Below, piece after piece: positions 45,669-55,335 of a stretch of 64,000 nucleotides of DNA. Position 1 is the stretch's first letter. The number at the start of each line of letters is the position of its first letter. Below the pieces are notes generated by a model. That model was given only the letters and a program-made list of their open reading frames with translations. It did not search any database and was not told where the DNA came from. The DNA comes from Gordonia crocea (lineage in GTDB: Bacteria; Actinomycetota; Actinomycetes; Mycobacteriales; Mycobacteriaceae): the NCBI RefSeq assembly GCF_009932435.1, contig NZ_BJOU01000011.1, forward strand, positions 62,001 to 126,000, written 5' to 3'. The translations under genes were made by a program, and so were the position numbers.

Positions 45669-46454
45669 CTAGGCCGTGCGCTGCCCGGGCACGACGACCG
45701 GTGTCAGATCAGGGCGTTTAGGCATGCGGCCGTCGCCGAGCGAAACCCCGCGGACCTTCCGGATCAGCCACGGGGTGAAGAACTGCACGGCCCAGTTCGC
45801 GTCACGTGCCGCACGGACCACGCGTCGCGGCTGCGGCAGCGGGTCGAGCGGTGCACCCCAGTCGGCGGAACTGCCGGGCAGTCCGAGGGCATGGGCGGCA
45901 CCGGCCGCGAAACGCTGGTGGCCGATCGGCGAGGCATGCAGGCGGTCGGCCGACCACGCCCGCAGATCGGTGAGCACCGGCGCCGCATATAGATCGACGA
46001 GGATGAACCCGTACTCGTCGGCGAACTCGCGCATCATGTCGTTCAGTGTCAGCAGCCGCGCCTCCACGCCGCGGACGAACGGAATGGTGCGCGCCACGTT
46101 GGGGAAGGTAGACACCACCACCGTCGCACCGGAATCGGCCAGCCGGGCGTAAATCTGGTCCAGTACCGGCCGCACCGCGACACGCAGATCGGCCCGTCCG
46201 ATCACGTCGTTCATCCCCAGCGGCGCCGCGACGAGGTCGGGCTCCAGGCTCAACGCCACGTCCAACTGCTCGTCGAGGGACTGTCGGGCATTCTTTCCGC
46301 GGACGGCGAGATTCGCGTAGCGCAGGTCCGGGTTGAGTGCGGCCATTTGTTCGGCCAGCCGGTCGGCCCAGCCGCGGCACTCGTACAGCGGATGGGGGTC
46401 GCCCATCCCCTCGGTCTGACTGTCGCCGATCGCGACGAACCGCGAGTACCGCAC
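45669..46454 (-). CDS. SGNH/GDSL hydrolase
   Basis: A 261-residue cytoplasmic SGNH hydrolase. Block I is VAIGDSQTEGMGD (catalytic serine), a glycine in the NLAVRGKNA region, the block III asparagine in GMNDV and block V DRLHASPIGH (Asp and His). It belongs near the YpmR/TesA lipase group. I start at GTG 46454, 7 nt after TAGTAT (46462-46467), so it is leaderless; the longer frame overlaps other sequence. Confidence 0.88.
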   Translation of the reverse strand: MRYSRFVAIGDSQTEGMGDPHPLYECRGWADRLAEQMAALNPDLRYANLAVRGKNARQSLDEQLDVALSLEPDLVAAPLGMNDVIGRADLRVAVRPVLDQIYARLADSGATVVVSTFPNVARTIPFVRGVEARLLTLNDMMREFADEYGFILVDLYAAPVLTDLRAWSADRLHASPIGHQRFAAGAAHALGLPGSSADWGAPLDPLPQPRRVVRAARDANWAVQFFTPWLIRKVRGVSLGDGRMPKRPDLTPVVVPGQRTA

Positions 46455-46483
46455 GAATCCGATACTAGAACCGAATCGGCCGT

Positions 46484-46627
46484 TCAGCGCGGGCGACGCT
46501 CCAGGATCAACAGCGGGATCTGCCGGTCGGTGTTGTGCTGGTAGGCCGCGTACCCGCGATACGCCTTGACCACCTGCGGCCCCAACGCCCGACAACCCGT
46601 ACTGGCCGCGAAGTCGGGAATCTTCAT
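46484..46627 (-). pseudogene. C-terminal remnant of an F420-dependent nitroreductase-like protein
   Basis: A 47-codon frame from ATG 46627. The second half, VVKAYRGYAAYQHNTDRQIPLLILERRP, matches the C-terminal pattern of the deazaflavin-dependent nitroreductase (Ddn) family (Y..Y..YQ..T.R.IP). The N-terminal two thirds, including the F420-binding part, are absent. The SGNH gene promoter lies beyond its stop. Confidence 0.6.
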
Positions 46628-46655
46628 GGGCCTCAGCGTACGCCGCGGACCACGC

Positions 46656-47435
46656 TCAGCGGCCGGTCCAGATTGGATTGCGCTTCTGCGCGAACGCCGT
46701 GGTCCCCTCGATAAAATCGGCGCTGCCGGCCAGCCCGATGAGCTCCTCGGCGTTGCGCTGCCACAGCTCCTCGGCCCAGTCCGACGCTGCGGCACTGTCT
46801 TTCATCAACCGCTTGCTCGCCCGGACGGCCAACGGCGCGTTTGCGGCGACCGCCTCGGCTAGCTCGACCGCGCTCGCGAGCACCTCGTCGTCGGGCACCA
46901 CGCGGTTCACCAACCCCCACTGCAGGCCCTCCGCCGACGTCATCGGCCGACCCGTCATGACCAGTTCGGCCGCAATCTTCGGCGGAATCTGACGGTGCAA
47001 CCGCAGCAGACCACCGGCCCCAGCAATCAGACCCCGTTTGACCTCTGGCAGGCCCAACGTGGCGCTCTGCGCCATGACCGCCAGATCACAGACCAACACG
47101 AGTTCGGTGCCGCCGCCCAGCGCGAAGCCGTTGACTGCGGCGATCAGCGGCTTGTCGATGAAGAACTGGACCATCCCGGCGAATCCCCGCTCGGGATGGT
47201 CGGGATCGTCGATCCCCTCCCCCGAGGCAAGCGCCTTGAGGTCGGCACCCGCACAAAACGCCTGCCCCGTGCCGGTCAGCACGCCGACGCGCTGCTCCGG
47301 ATCCGCGGCGAATTCGGCCAGCGCCGCACCGAGTTGCGTGGTGAGGGCCCGGTTCACGGCGTTGCGCGCCTCGGGTCGGTTGAGCGTGAAGATGGTGACC
47401 GGTCCCTGCCGGGACACCTCGACGACATCGCTCAC
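46656..47435 (-). CDS. Enoyl-CoA hydratase/isomerase family protein
   Basis: A 259-residue crotonase-fold protein. Motifs are TGTGQAFCAGADLKALA (oxyanion hole), NGFALGGGTELVLVCD and LPEVKRGLIAGAGGLLRL. One of the usual catalytic glutamates is replaced in KRGLIAGAGG (others have EVxLGxxPGxGG), so its reaction is uncertain. It overlaps ppk2 by 4 bp. Confidence 0.9.
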   Translation of the reverse strand: MSDVVEVSRQGPVTIFTLNRPEARNAVNRALTTQLGAALAEFAADPEQRVGVLTGTGQAFCAGADLKALASGEGIDDPDHPERGFAGMVQFFIDKPLIAAVNGFALGGGTELVLVCDLAVMAQSATLGLPEVKRGLIAGAGGLLRLHRQIPPKIAAELVMTGRPMTSAEGLQWGLVNRVVPDDEVLASAVELAEAVAANAPLAVRASKRLMKDSAAASDWAEELWQRNAEELIGLAGSADFIEGTTAFAQKRNPIWTGR

Positions 47436-48415
47436 GACGGATCCACCACCGGGAACACCCCGCTGGGTGTCTCACCCTCGTCGTAAACGTCCTTGGGCGA
47501 GCCGATGATCTTGGGGTCGGGCTTGCCGACGACGCGGTGGTCCTTGTTCGGATAGTCGAACTGCGAGAGCACCCACCGCATCGCCTCGAGGCGGGCGCGC
47601 TTCTTGTCGTTGGACTTCACCACCGTCCACGGCGCCTGCGGCATGTCGGTGTAGAAGAACATCGCCTCCTTCGCCGCGGTGTAGTCATCCCACTTGTCCA
47701 GTGAGGCAAGGTCGGTCGGCGAGAGCTTCCATTGCTTGACCTTGTCGGTGGAGCGGGAGACGAACCGGGAGTGCTGCTCGGCCCGGCCCACCGAGAACCA
47801 GAACTTGATCAGATGGATGCCCGAATTCACCAGCATCTCCTCGAACTGCGGCGCCGAGCGGGTGAACTCCAGGTACTGGAGCGGTGAGCAGTAGCCCATG
47901 ACGCGTTCCACCCCGGCGCGGTTGTACCACGACCGGTCGAACATGACGATTTCGCCACCGGCGGGCAGGTGCTGCACGTAACGCTGGAAGTACCACTGGG
48001 TCAGCTCGCGCTCGGTCGGCTTCTCCAGTGCGACGACGCGCGCACCGCGGGGGTTGAGGTGTTCGGTGAACCGCTTGATCGACCCACCCTTGCCCGCCGC
48101 GTCCCGACCTTCGAAGACGATGACAATCTTCTGGTCGGTCTCCTTGACCCAGGCCTGCAGCTTCAGCAATTCGATCTGGAGCAGCCGTTTCTGCCGCTCA
48201 TAGGTCCGTCGCGACATCTTCTTGTCATACGGGTAGCCCTGGCGCCACGGGGCATCCGGTCCGTTGTCGGCGGGCTGCCGGTGCGCCGCGCGCTGCAACT
48301 CGGCGAGCTCGTCGATCTCGGGGGTGACGTCGATCTGGTCGGGTTCGGCCATCTGGAAATAGTCCTCGATCGAGGAGTCCTGCTCGATGCCGTCGGCATG
48401 CGGTTCTGTCGCCAT
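47432..48415 (-). CDS. ppk2: Polyphosphate kinase 2
   Basis: A 327-residue PPK2-family enzyme transferring phosphate between polyphosphate and nucleotides. Walker A is GRDAAGKGGSIKRF, Walker B with lid residues MFDRSWYNRAGVERVMGYC. An acidic N-terminal extension (about 60 residues) precedes the kinase core. Class I PPK2 prefers NDPs. It is the first gene of the pair with the hydratase. Confidence 0.95.
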   Translation of the reverse strand: MATEPHADGIEQDSSIEDYFQMAEPDQIDVTPEIDELAELQRAAHRQPADNGPDAPWRQGYPYDKKMSRRTYERQKRLLQIELLKLQAWVKETDQKIVIVFEGRDAAGKGGSIKRFTEHLNPRGARVVALEKPTERELTQWYFQRYVQHLPAGGEIVMFDRSWYNRAGVERVMGYCSPLQYLEFTRSAPQFEEMLVNSGIHLIKFWFSVGRAEQHSRFVSRSTDKVKQWKLSPTDLASLDKWDDYTAAKEAMFFYTDMPQAPWTVVKSNDKKRARLEAMRWVLSQFDYPNKDHRVVGKPDPKIIGSPKDVYDEGETPSGVFPVVDPS

Positions 48416-48500
48416 GAAAGCAGTCTAAAGCGACGGCGGTCGGGCTTCTCGGCGAGTGCACAACCTGGCCGTCCGCCGCAGCGCTGACATACTGGGCGGG

Positions 48501-49001
48501 ATGACTCACACCGCACCCCTCGCCTTGCGCGAACCGGCCAACCAGGTGGAACCGCGCGCCAGAACGCTATGGCGCATCGTCCCCCTCGTCGTCGGAATCC
48601 CCGCCTTCCTCATTGCGACCATCGTCGCGCTGGCCGTTCCGCAGGCGCGGGCCGCGGCCATTGCCGTCGCGGTCGCCGCCCTCGTCGCCACCCTGTTCTT
48701 CACCGTCGTCGTGCCGGAGTGGCGCTACCGCTTCCACCGCTGGGAGGTCAGCCCGGCGGCGGTCTACACCCAATCGGGATGGTTCCGCCGGACCGCGGTC
48801 ATCATCCCGATTGCCCGCATCCAGGTGGTCGACACCGAGGCCGGCCCGATCGAGCAGTTGCTGCGGTTGGCCACACTGACCGTGACGACGGCATCGTCGG
48901 CGGGCACCATCCGCATCGTCGGGCTGGACGCCGAGACGGCCCGCCGCATCGCCGCCGACCTGACCACCACGACCCAGGCGTATCCCGGTGACGCGACCTG
49001 A
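48501..49001 (+). CDS. PH domain membrane protein (bPH2)
   Basis: A 166-residue protein with two helices (LWRIVPLVVGIPAFLIATIVAL and AAAIAVAVAALVATLFFTVVV) followed by a bacterial PH domain (YRFHRWEVSPAAVYTQSGWFRRTAVIIPIARIQVVDTEAGPIEQLL). This is the YdbS/YdbT-like family. It overlaps the next gene by 14 bp. Confidence 0.9.
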   Translation: MTHTAPLALREPANQVEPRARTLWRIVPLVVGIPAFLIATIVALAVPQARAAAIAVAVAALVATLFFTVVVPEWRYRFHRWEVSPAAVYTQSGWFRRTAVIIPIARIQVVDTEAGPIEQLLRLATLTVTTASSAGTIRIVGLDAETARRIAADLTTTTQAYPGDAT

Positions 49002-50499
49002 CGCGCCGCGCGCCGACCACCCCGACAAGTGGCACCGCCTGTCCCCCTGGACCATGGCCGTGCGCCCCCTGGCGCAACTGCCCCAACTGATTCCGATGGT
49101 GATCGCCATCGTGATCGCCGGGAGCAACGCCCCCGTGTTCGGGTTGGGACTGACCGTCGTGGCGCTGATCGCCGTCTCGGTTGTCCCGTGGGCGACCACG
49201 TTCTACCAAGTCACCGACACCCACGTCCGACTCCGCACCGGCGTGCTGAACAAGAAGGTGGCCACGGCACGGCGCGACCGGATCCGCAGCGTCGATCTCA
49301 CCGCGTCGGCCCCGCACCGCGTGCTGGGCTTGAAGAAGGTCCTGATCGGCACCGGCAGCGACGGCAACCAGGTGGAACTAAACTGCGTCGCCGCTCCCTA
49401 CGCCCAGGCCCTGCACTCCTCCCTGATGCCGACCGGGACCACCGCCGACGCCGGCGCGACGGTCGACGACCAGGTGCCGCCGCAGGTCCTGGCCCGCTTC
49501 CGACCCGACTGGCTCCGCTATGCGCCGTTCTCACTGGGCGGACTCGCGGTCGCCGTCGCCATCGGCGCCTTCGGTGCGCAGTTCGCGAACGAACTCGGGG
49601 CCTTCGACCGTCTCCGACGCACCGGTGACACCCTCCTCGGGTGGATCGACGACGCGCCGCTCGGGCTCGTCGTCGCGGTCGCCTTCGTCGGCGTCGTGGT
49701 CCTCGCCGCGGTCCTGTCGGTGGTCGGCTATCTCCTCGGCAATTGGGGATTCACGCTGACCCGCCATCCCGACGCGACGCTGCGGGTCTCCCGGGGCCTG
49801 ATCAACACGGCCGAGACAAGTCTCGACGAGAAGCGGGTCCGGGGCGTCCACCTGCACGAACCGATCCTGATGCGCCCGGTGCGCGGTGCCCGGCTGTTCG
49901 CGATAGCAACCGGGTCGTCACGCCACCCGATGCTGCTGCCGCCCGCTCCGCTCGACGACGCGGTGGCCGTGGCCGCCGAGGTCGCCGATTCGGCCGCAGA
50001 CCTCTCCGCCCCCTTGGCCGATCACGGTTCCGGCGCCCGTCGGCGCCGGATCTCGCGCGCGGTGATGAATGCCATCGTCGTCGCCGCGGTCCCGCTCGCC
50101 GCGGCCGGGTTCGGTTGGGCCTCCGCCGAACTCGCCGTCACGGCCGCCGTCGTCCTCGCGGCCGCGGCCCTTCTCGCCGCGTTGCCGCGCATCGCCCACC
50201 TCGGCTCCGCGGTCACCGACACCTCGGTCGTCGTGTCCCCGCCGACGATCGCCCGGCACCGCTACCTTGTCGGCCGGGGCGGGGTCGTCGGGTGGTCGTG
50301 GTCGTCGTCGCCGTTCCAGCGAAGGCTGCGCGTCGCCACGCTCACGCTGGCGACCGCGGCCGGTTCGCAGGCCTACGAGATGGTGGATCTGCCCGATGCC
50401 CGGGCGGTCTCGGTCATGGCGACGGTGTCGCCGGACTTGGTGCGCCCGTTCCTGGTCGATCCGGGGGCCGCGAACCTATCGGGGGTGCACGCCCAGTAG
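48988..50499 (+). CDS. PH domain membrane protein, YdbT-like
   Basis: A 503-residue protein starting at GTG 48988 within the previous gene. It has three bPH2 repeats (HVRLRTGVLNKKVATARRDRIRSVDL; TLRVSRGLINTAETSLDEKRVRGVHL; TSVVVSPPTIARHRYLVGRGG) separated by pairs of helices. The pair matches the two-gene ydbS-ydbT arrangement of other Gram-positives, where a ydbT mutant alters sensitivity to antibiotics. The stop overlaps the MCE gene stop by 24 bp. Confidence 0.9.
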   Translation: MTRPDAPRADHPDKWHRLSPWTMAVRPLAQLPQLIPMVIAIVIAGSNAPVFGLGLTVVALIAVSVVPWATTFYQVTDTHVRLRTGVLNKKVATARRDRIRSVDLTASAPHRVLGLKKVLIGTGSDGNQVELNCVAAPYAQALHSSLMPTGTTADAGATVDDQVPPQVLARFRPDWLRYAPFSLGGLAVAVAIGAFGAQFANELGAFDRLRRTGDTLLGWIDDAPLGLVVAVAFVGVVVLAAVLSVVGYLLGNWGFTLTRHPDATLRVSRGLINTAETSLDEKRVRGVHLHEPILMRPVRGARLFAIATGSSRHPMLLPPAPLDDAVAVAAEVADSAADLSAPLADHGSGARRRRISRAVMNAIVVAAVPLAAAGFGWASAELAVTAAVVLAAAALLAALPRIAHLGSAVTDTSVVVSPPTIARHRYLVGRGGVVGWSWSSSPFQRRLRVATLTLATAAGSQAYEMVDLPDARAVSVMATVSPDLVRPFLVDPGAANLSGVHAQ

Positions 50500-51726
50500 C
50501 CAGGCCAGCTGCCAGGCCAGCGGGTTCAGATCCAGACGGTCCGGATCCTTCTTCGGCTTGTTGTCCCACGGCTGCGGGATGTTCGGATTCGCCAGGGTAG
50601 CGCGTGCCGCACCGCGCACGCTCGTCGGCGACCCCTGCGGCACCGTGCACCGCGCGTTCAGGTTCAACGGGAAATCGTCATAGTTGATGTCGAACGTCGG
50701 ATTCTTGCGCTTGATCGCCGCGATCATCTGCTGCGTCGACTCATACCCCTGCGTACACGCCGCCGGGTTGTTCGTCTCCAACACCACACCGAAGTGGATC
50801 TGCCCGTCACCGGGTGCGGGCCCGTGGGAGCTGGCCGACAACTGCGACACCATCGCCAGCAGGGCGTTGGTCGACCAGCCGGTCGGCGCGATCGCCGTCT
50901 TGGCCACCGACCCCAGATCCTTGACCACCTTGGTGATGTCGGCACCCTGCTTCTGCAACAGATTCGACAACGCCGTCGCCGAGGTCTGCCCCGTCGTCAA
51001 CAACCGGCGCACATCCGGATCCGCCGACGCCAACGTCGCCGTCACCACATCCAGATTCTTCGACCACGCCAAAATCGCATCCGACTGTTCGGCCTGCGTC
51101 GCCAACACCCGCGACGAATGCGCCAGCAACTCGATCGTGTCGCCCAACGAGTCATAACCCGCCTTGGACAACGTGTTCAACGACGTCACCAACTTCGTCA
51201 GGTTCTCCCCCTGACCGTTGAACGCCTTGCCCAACTCCTCCACGATCGTGCGCAGATCATCCACCGGAACCGACTCGGCGAAATCCAACGCCGTGTTCAC
51301 CACGTCCTCGAGCGGAACCGGGATGGACACCTTGTCGATCGTCGATCCGTCACGCAGGTAGGGCCCCGCCGCCGACGTGGGGCGCAGGTCGATGTACTGC
51401 TCGCCGATCGCGGAACGGTTGGCGACCACCGCCACCGCCGAATCGGGGACCCGCGGCCGCGATGTCTCGAGCTGCATGACCGCGTCGACGCCGTCGCGGG
51501 TCAGCTGCAGCTTCGACACCCGGCCAACCGGAATGCCCTGGTAGGTGACCTCGGCGTTGGTGAAGATGCCCCCGGAAGCCGGCAGGTGCGCGGTGACGTT
51601 GTAGACGCCCGCGCCGAAGTGGCGGTCGACGTGCACGACGCGCAAACTTCCGACGACCAGCGCGATCACGCCGATCACGACCGTCGCGATGAGCTTGACG
51701 AGTTCGGCCCTGGTGAGCGGTGGCAT
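50476..51726 (-). CDS. Orphan MCE family protein
   Basis: A 416-residue protein: one N-terminal helix (IATVVIGVIALVVGSLRVV), then an MCE domain (YNVTAHLPASGGIFTNAEVTYQGIPVGRVSKLQL) and a long helical region, ending in a small Cys-containing domain. MCE proteins form lipid-transport tubes and usually occur in six-gene operons with YrbE permeases. Here it is alone and convergent with the PH-domain genes, so it is orphan. The nearest type is MceE/F-like. Confidence 0.9.
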   Translation of the reverse strand: MPPLTRAELVKLIATVVIGVIALVVGSLRVVHVDRHFGAGVYNVTAHLPASGGIFTNAEVTYQGIPVGRVSKLQLTRDGVDAVMQLETSRPRVPDSAVAVVANRSAIGEQYIDLRPTSAAGPYLRDGSTIDKVSIPVPLEDVVNTALDFAESVPVDDLRTIVEELGKAFNGQGENLTKLVTSLNTLSKAGYDSLGDTIELLAHSSRVLATQAEQSDAILAWSKNLDVVTATLASADPDVRRLLTTGQTSATALSNLLQKQGADITKVVKDLGSVAKTAIAPTGWSTNALLAMVSQLSASSHGPAPGDGQIHFGVVLETNNPAACTQGYESTQQMIAAIKRKNPTFDINYDDFPLNLNARCTVPQGSPTSVRGAARATLANPNIPQPWDNKPKKDPDRLDLNPLAWQLAWLLGVHPR

Positions 51727-51917
51727 CGGTCCGACTGCCTTCTTCCTCCGCCACGTCGACGACGTGTGATCGGGACCTCCCCGGTCGAGCTGACTTTACG
51801 ACCCGGCTTGCGCCCGCGGCCAGTTTCGGCGGACAGCACACATCCTCGGCCCTATGTGCGCCACGTCACATGTGGGTACTATCGGGGTGCCAGCTAGGTA
51901 TGACAAAGGAGGTCGTC

Positions 51918-52208
51918 ATGACCACCACCCATGTGGTGCACCACCACGAAAGCCACGGCAACCACCCCTTGAGCGTCGCCGCCTTCTGCCTGATGCTTGC
52001 CGGCATCGGGTGCGCGGGGACTTGGCTCGTCCTGTTGGCGAGCGGACACGCGGCGGCACTGATATTCGGCATCGCCGCCGTCGTCCTGTTCCTCGGCGCG
52101 ATCACCGCCTTCCGGATGGTGACCACGCACTCCGCCCACGGTCCACTCCAGCCGGAGAACACCGAGACCGAGACGGGGCGCTACCTCGACGAGTACCGCC
52201 ACGCCTGA
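51918..52208 (+). CDS. Small two-helix membrane protein
   Basis: A 96-residue protein with a His-rich N-terminus (HVVHHHESHGNHP), two hydrophobic helices (VAAFCLMLAGIGCAGTWLVLLA and LIFGIAAVVLFLGAITAF) and an acidic tail. ATG 51918 has the strongest ribosome site in the window, AAAGGAGGT, 5 nt upstream. Function is unknown. TACTAT at 51882-51887 is a possible -10. Confidence 0.85.
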   Translation: MTTTHVVHHHESHGNHPLSVAAFCLMLAGIGCAGTWLVLLASGHAAALIFGIAAVVLFLGAITAFRMVTTHSAHGPLQPENTETETGRYLDEYRHA

Positions 52209-52215
52209 TCCGGCG

Positions 52216-55209
52216 CTACTTCGGCAGTGACTCGTACTTGTCGACGGCCCGCTTCAGACGGTCCAACGCCTCGCCGTAGGCCTTGAAGTCCCCGGACTGC
52301 TGGGCGGTTCGCAACTGCTGCAGTGCCGAGTTCAACTCCGCCACGGCGGCATCGCGCGCCGCGGACGGTGCCGGCGGCTGGTCGGCCGCGGGTTGCGGTC
52401 GGTTCTCCGCCGGCGCCCCGGGGGCACCGTGCTCCGGCGGCGTCACCGCCGCCGGGTCGATGCCGACCTGGCGCAGCGCCCCCGCAAGCGTCGGCGCAAA
52501 GGCCACCTTGTCGTTGTAGGACACCATCACCCGGTACAGCTTGGGCACCGCCGAATCCGCGTTCTTCGACTGGGTGTAGAGCGGCTCGACGTAGAGCACG
52601 CCGTTGCGCCCGACCGGCAGGGTGAGCAGGTTGCCGAAGGTGGTGTCGACAGTTCCCTCCAACAGCTTGCGCTCGTTGGCCGTCGCATTCTTCATCTTGT
52701 CCTGTGCCTGACGCGGGCCGATGTACTGCTTGTTCACCGGGAGCATCTTCACCGTCAGCTTGCCGTATGAGCCGGGATCCGACGACGCCGTCACATAGGC
52801 GGCCAGGTAAGGGTTGCGCAAAACGGTGAGCACCGTCGTGAGCTGGAACTGCGACTGTCGCTCATCACCGGGCGCCGCCGCGGTGAAGTAGTAGGGCGCC
52901 TGAACCTCCGGCTGCGGTGCCGCGGCCTGGCGGCGCAGATCGGCCGGGGTGGGGTTGGCCGGGGTCTGCGGCGTCGACGTCGTCTGGTCGGCCGTCGGAT
53001 CAGCCGGAATCGACCAGAAGTCGCTGCCGCGGAAGAACTCCGTCGGGTCGTCGACGTGGTACTTCGCCAGCAACGCGCGCTGAATCTTGAACAGGTCCTC
53101 CGGGTACCGCACGTGGTTGCGCAGATCCGTGCGCTTCTCGAACTCGGCCAGCGGCTTCACCGTGCCCGGGAAGACCTTCATCCACGTCTTGAGCACCGGA
53201 TCAGCACCGTCGACCTGGAACAGCTCGACCTTGCCGGTGTACGCGTCCACCGTCGCCTTCACCGAGTTGCGAACGTAGGAGACCTCGCGGTCGGCCTGCA
53301 CCCGGGCGGTCTGGCCGGCCGTCAGGCTCCGGACATCGGTCGTCGCATTCTGCAGCGACGTCGGCTGGGCGTATGGGTAGCGGTCCAGGGTGGTGTACCC
53401 GTCGACGATCCACTTGATCGACCCGTCGGCCATCACCGCCGGATAGGTCTTGGAATCCACCGTCAACCACGGCGCGACGCTCTTGACGCGGTCGCGGGGG
53501 TCCCGGTTGTACAGGATCTTCGAGTTCTCGTTGATCACCGACGACAGCAGGATGTTGCGCTCGGCGTATTTCACCGAATAGAGCAACCGGCTGAACCAGT
53601 TGCCCAGGGACACCCCGGACCCGCCGGTGTAGGTGTAGGTCTTGCCCTCCTCGTCGTACTCCTTGGGGCCGCTGGACGAGCCGACGATGGCGTAATCCGG
53701 GCGCTGCTTGGCGATCAACTCGCCGAAGTAGATACGGGGCTGCTTCACCTTGATCGGCGCGGTGGCCCGGTAGGCGGGGGTGCCGATCGTGTCGAGGTCG
53801 CTGACGAGGAACACCGGCAGGCCACCGCTGTCACTGTCGGCGGTCGACGCCGCCGAGTCGACGGTGTTGGCCTGCGCGGCGATGAAGCCGTTGCCGTGGG
53901 TGAACACGGTGTGCTTGTTGATCCAGTCGCGCTGGTTGTCGGCCAGGCGGGACGGGTCGAGTTCACGCGCGGCGACGATGAAGTCGCGCGACTGCCCGTT
54001 CACCGTGTACCGGTCGATGGCCAGCTGCGACGGGAACCCGTAGAAGTTGCGCAACCGGTTGCGCTGGGCGAAGGCCGGCTCGACCACGTTCGGGTCGAGC
54101 AGCCGGATGTTGGACAGCGTCGCCTCGTCGGAGTTGACCGCTGCCGGGTCCGGCGGAACCGAGGTCCAGTTGGGCTCGTAGGTGACCGATGCCTTGTCGA
54201 TGCCGTACGCGTGCCGGGTCGCCGCGATGTTGCGGGAGATGTACTCGGCTTCCTTCTGCTGGGCGTTCGGCTTCACCGAGAACTGCTCCATGACCGCGGG
54301 CCAACCGACGCCGATCAGCAGCGACGACAGCAGCATCAACGCCGTGGCCAGTGCCGGGATGCGCAGATCCCGCAGGACCGCGCCGGCGAAGAAGGCCACC
54401 GCGCAGATGACCGCGATCGCCAGCAGGATGAGCTTGGAGGGCAGCACCGCGTTGATGTCGGTGTAGCCGGCCCCGGAGAAGATCTCGGCGCGGCGGTCGC
54501 TGGACAGCAACGTGTAGCGGTCCAGCCAATAGCCGAAGGCTTTGAGGATCAGGAACGAGCCCGCGATGATCGCGAGCTGGATGCGCGCGGCCGAGGTCAA
54601 CCCGCCGCGGACCCCGTTGCCGCCCAGGCGGACCCCGCCGAACACGTAGTGCGTGGCCAGGTTGGCGATGAACGCGATGATCACCGTCATCGTGAGGATC
54701 GACAGCACCATCCGGTAAAAGCCGAGGTCGAAGGCGTAGAAGCCGATGTCCTTGCCGAACTGCGGGTCCTTGACGCCGAAGTCCTCACCGTGCAGGAACA
54801 TCTGCACCGTCGACCAGGACGCCTGGGCGAGCAGGCCGGCGATCAAACCGAACGCGACCGCGGGGATCAGGGCGAACAGCTTCGGCCGCAACGACACCGC
54901 GGCCCGGTAGTTGGCCAGCGGGTCGGCGGCCCCCAACGAACTCACCACGATCGGCCGACTGCGGTAGGCCGCAAACACCGCCGTGGCGATCAGCGCCGCC
55001 ACCACCAGGGCGACGACGACGAAGATCGCGACGCGCGTCCAGAAGATCGTCGTGTAGGTCGACCGGTAACCCAAATCGCTGAACCACAACCAGTCGGTCG
55101 TGACGCCGACCAGGCGCGGACCGACAAGCAGCAGCGCGAGAATGCCGACGCCGACACCGATCAGGATCTTTCCGCGGCGCGTCAGCGTCGGCAGGGTTGG
55201 GCTAGTCAC
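52216..55209 (-). CDS. UPF0182 family membrane protein
   Basis: A 997-residue protein with seven hydrophobic helices in the first 330 residues (first at 12-32) and a large extracytoplasmic part thereafter. It ends in a Pro/Ala linker and a helical tail (AVAELNSALQQLRTAQQSGDFKAYGEALDRL). The core (SRNIAATRHAYGIDKASVTY, LDPNVVEPAFAQRNRLRNFYGF, FTHGNGF) is typical of UPF0182 (M. tuberculosis Rv3193c). Function is unknown. Confidence 0.95.
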   Translation of the reverse strand: MTSPTLPTLTRRGKILIGVGVGILALLLVGPRLVGVTTDWLWFSDLGYRSTYTTIFWTRVAIFVVVALVVAALIATAVFAAYRSRPIVVSSLGAADPLANYRAAVSLRPKLFALIPAVAFGLIAGLLAQASWSTVQMFLHGEDFGVKDPQFGKDIGFYAFDLGFYRMVLSILTMTVIIAFIANLATHYVFGGVRLGGNGVRGGLTSAARIQLAIIAGSFLILKAFGYWLDRYTLLSSDRRAEIFSGAGYTDINAVLPSKLILLAIAVICAVAFFAGAVLRDLRIPALATALMLLSSLLIGVGWPAVMEQFSVKPNAQQKEAEYISRNIAATRHAYGIDKASVTYEPNWTSVPPDPAAVNSDEATLSNIRLLDPNVVEPAFAQRNRLRNFYGFPSQLAIDRYTVNGQSRDFIVAARELDPSRLADNQRDWINKHTVFTHGNGFIAAQANTVDSAASTADSDSGGLPVFLVSDLDTIGTPAYRATAPIKVKQPRIYFGELIAKQRPDYAIVGSSSGPKEYDEEGKTYTYTGGSGVSLGNWFSRLLYSVKYAERNILLSSVINENSKILYNRDPRDRVKSVAPWLTVDSKTYPAVMADGSIKWIVDGYTTLDRYPYAQPTSLQNATTDVRSLTAGQTARVQADREVSYVRNSVKATVDAYTGKVELFQVDGADPVLKTWMKVFPGTVKPLAEFEKRTDLRNHVRYPEDLFKIQRALLAKYHVDDPTEFFRGSDFWSIPADPTADQTTSTPQTPANPTPADLRRQAAAPQPEVQAPYYFTAAAPGDERQSQFQLTTVLTVLRNPYLAAYVTASSDPGSYGKLTVKMLPVNKQYIGPRQAQDKMKNATANERKLLEGTVDTTFGNLLTLPVGRNGVLYVEPLYTQSKNADSAVPKLYRVMVSYNDKVAFAPTLAGALRQVGIDPAAVTPPEHGAPGAPAENRPQPAADQPPAPSAARDAAVAELNSALQQLRTAQQSGDFKAYGEALDRLKRAVDKYESLPK

Positions 55210-55335
55210 GAATCGCTCTTCTCCGTTGAAAGGTCACACCACATCGCCGCGGTCCGCGGCACATGTCCGATTTCCACCATCACTCTATCTACGACCGACG
55301 ATGCCGAACAGTTCCCGGTGGGCAACAATGAGGGG

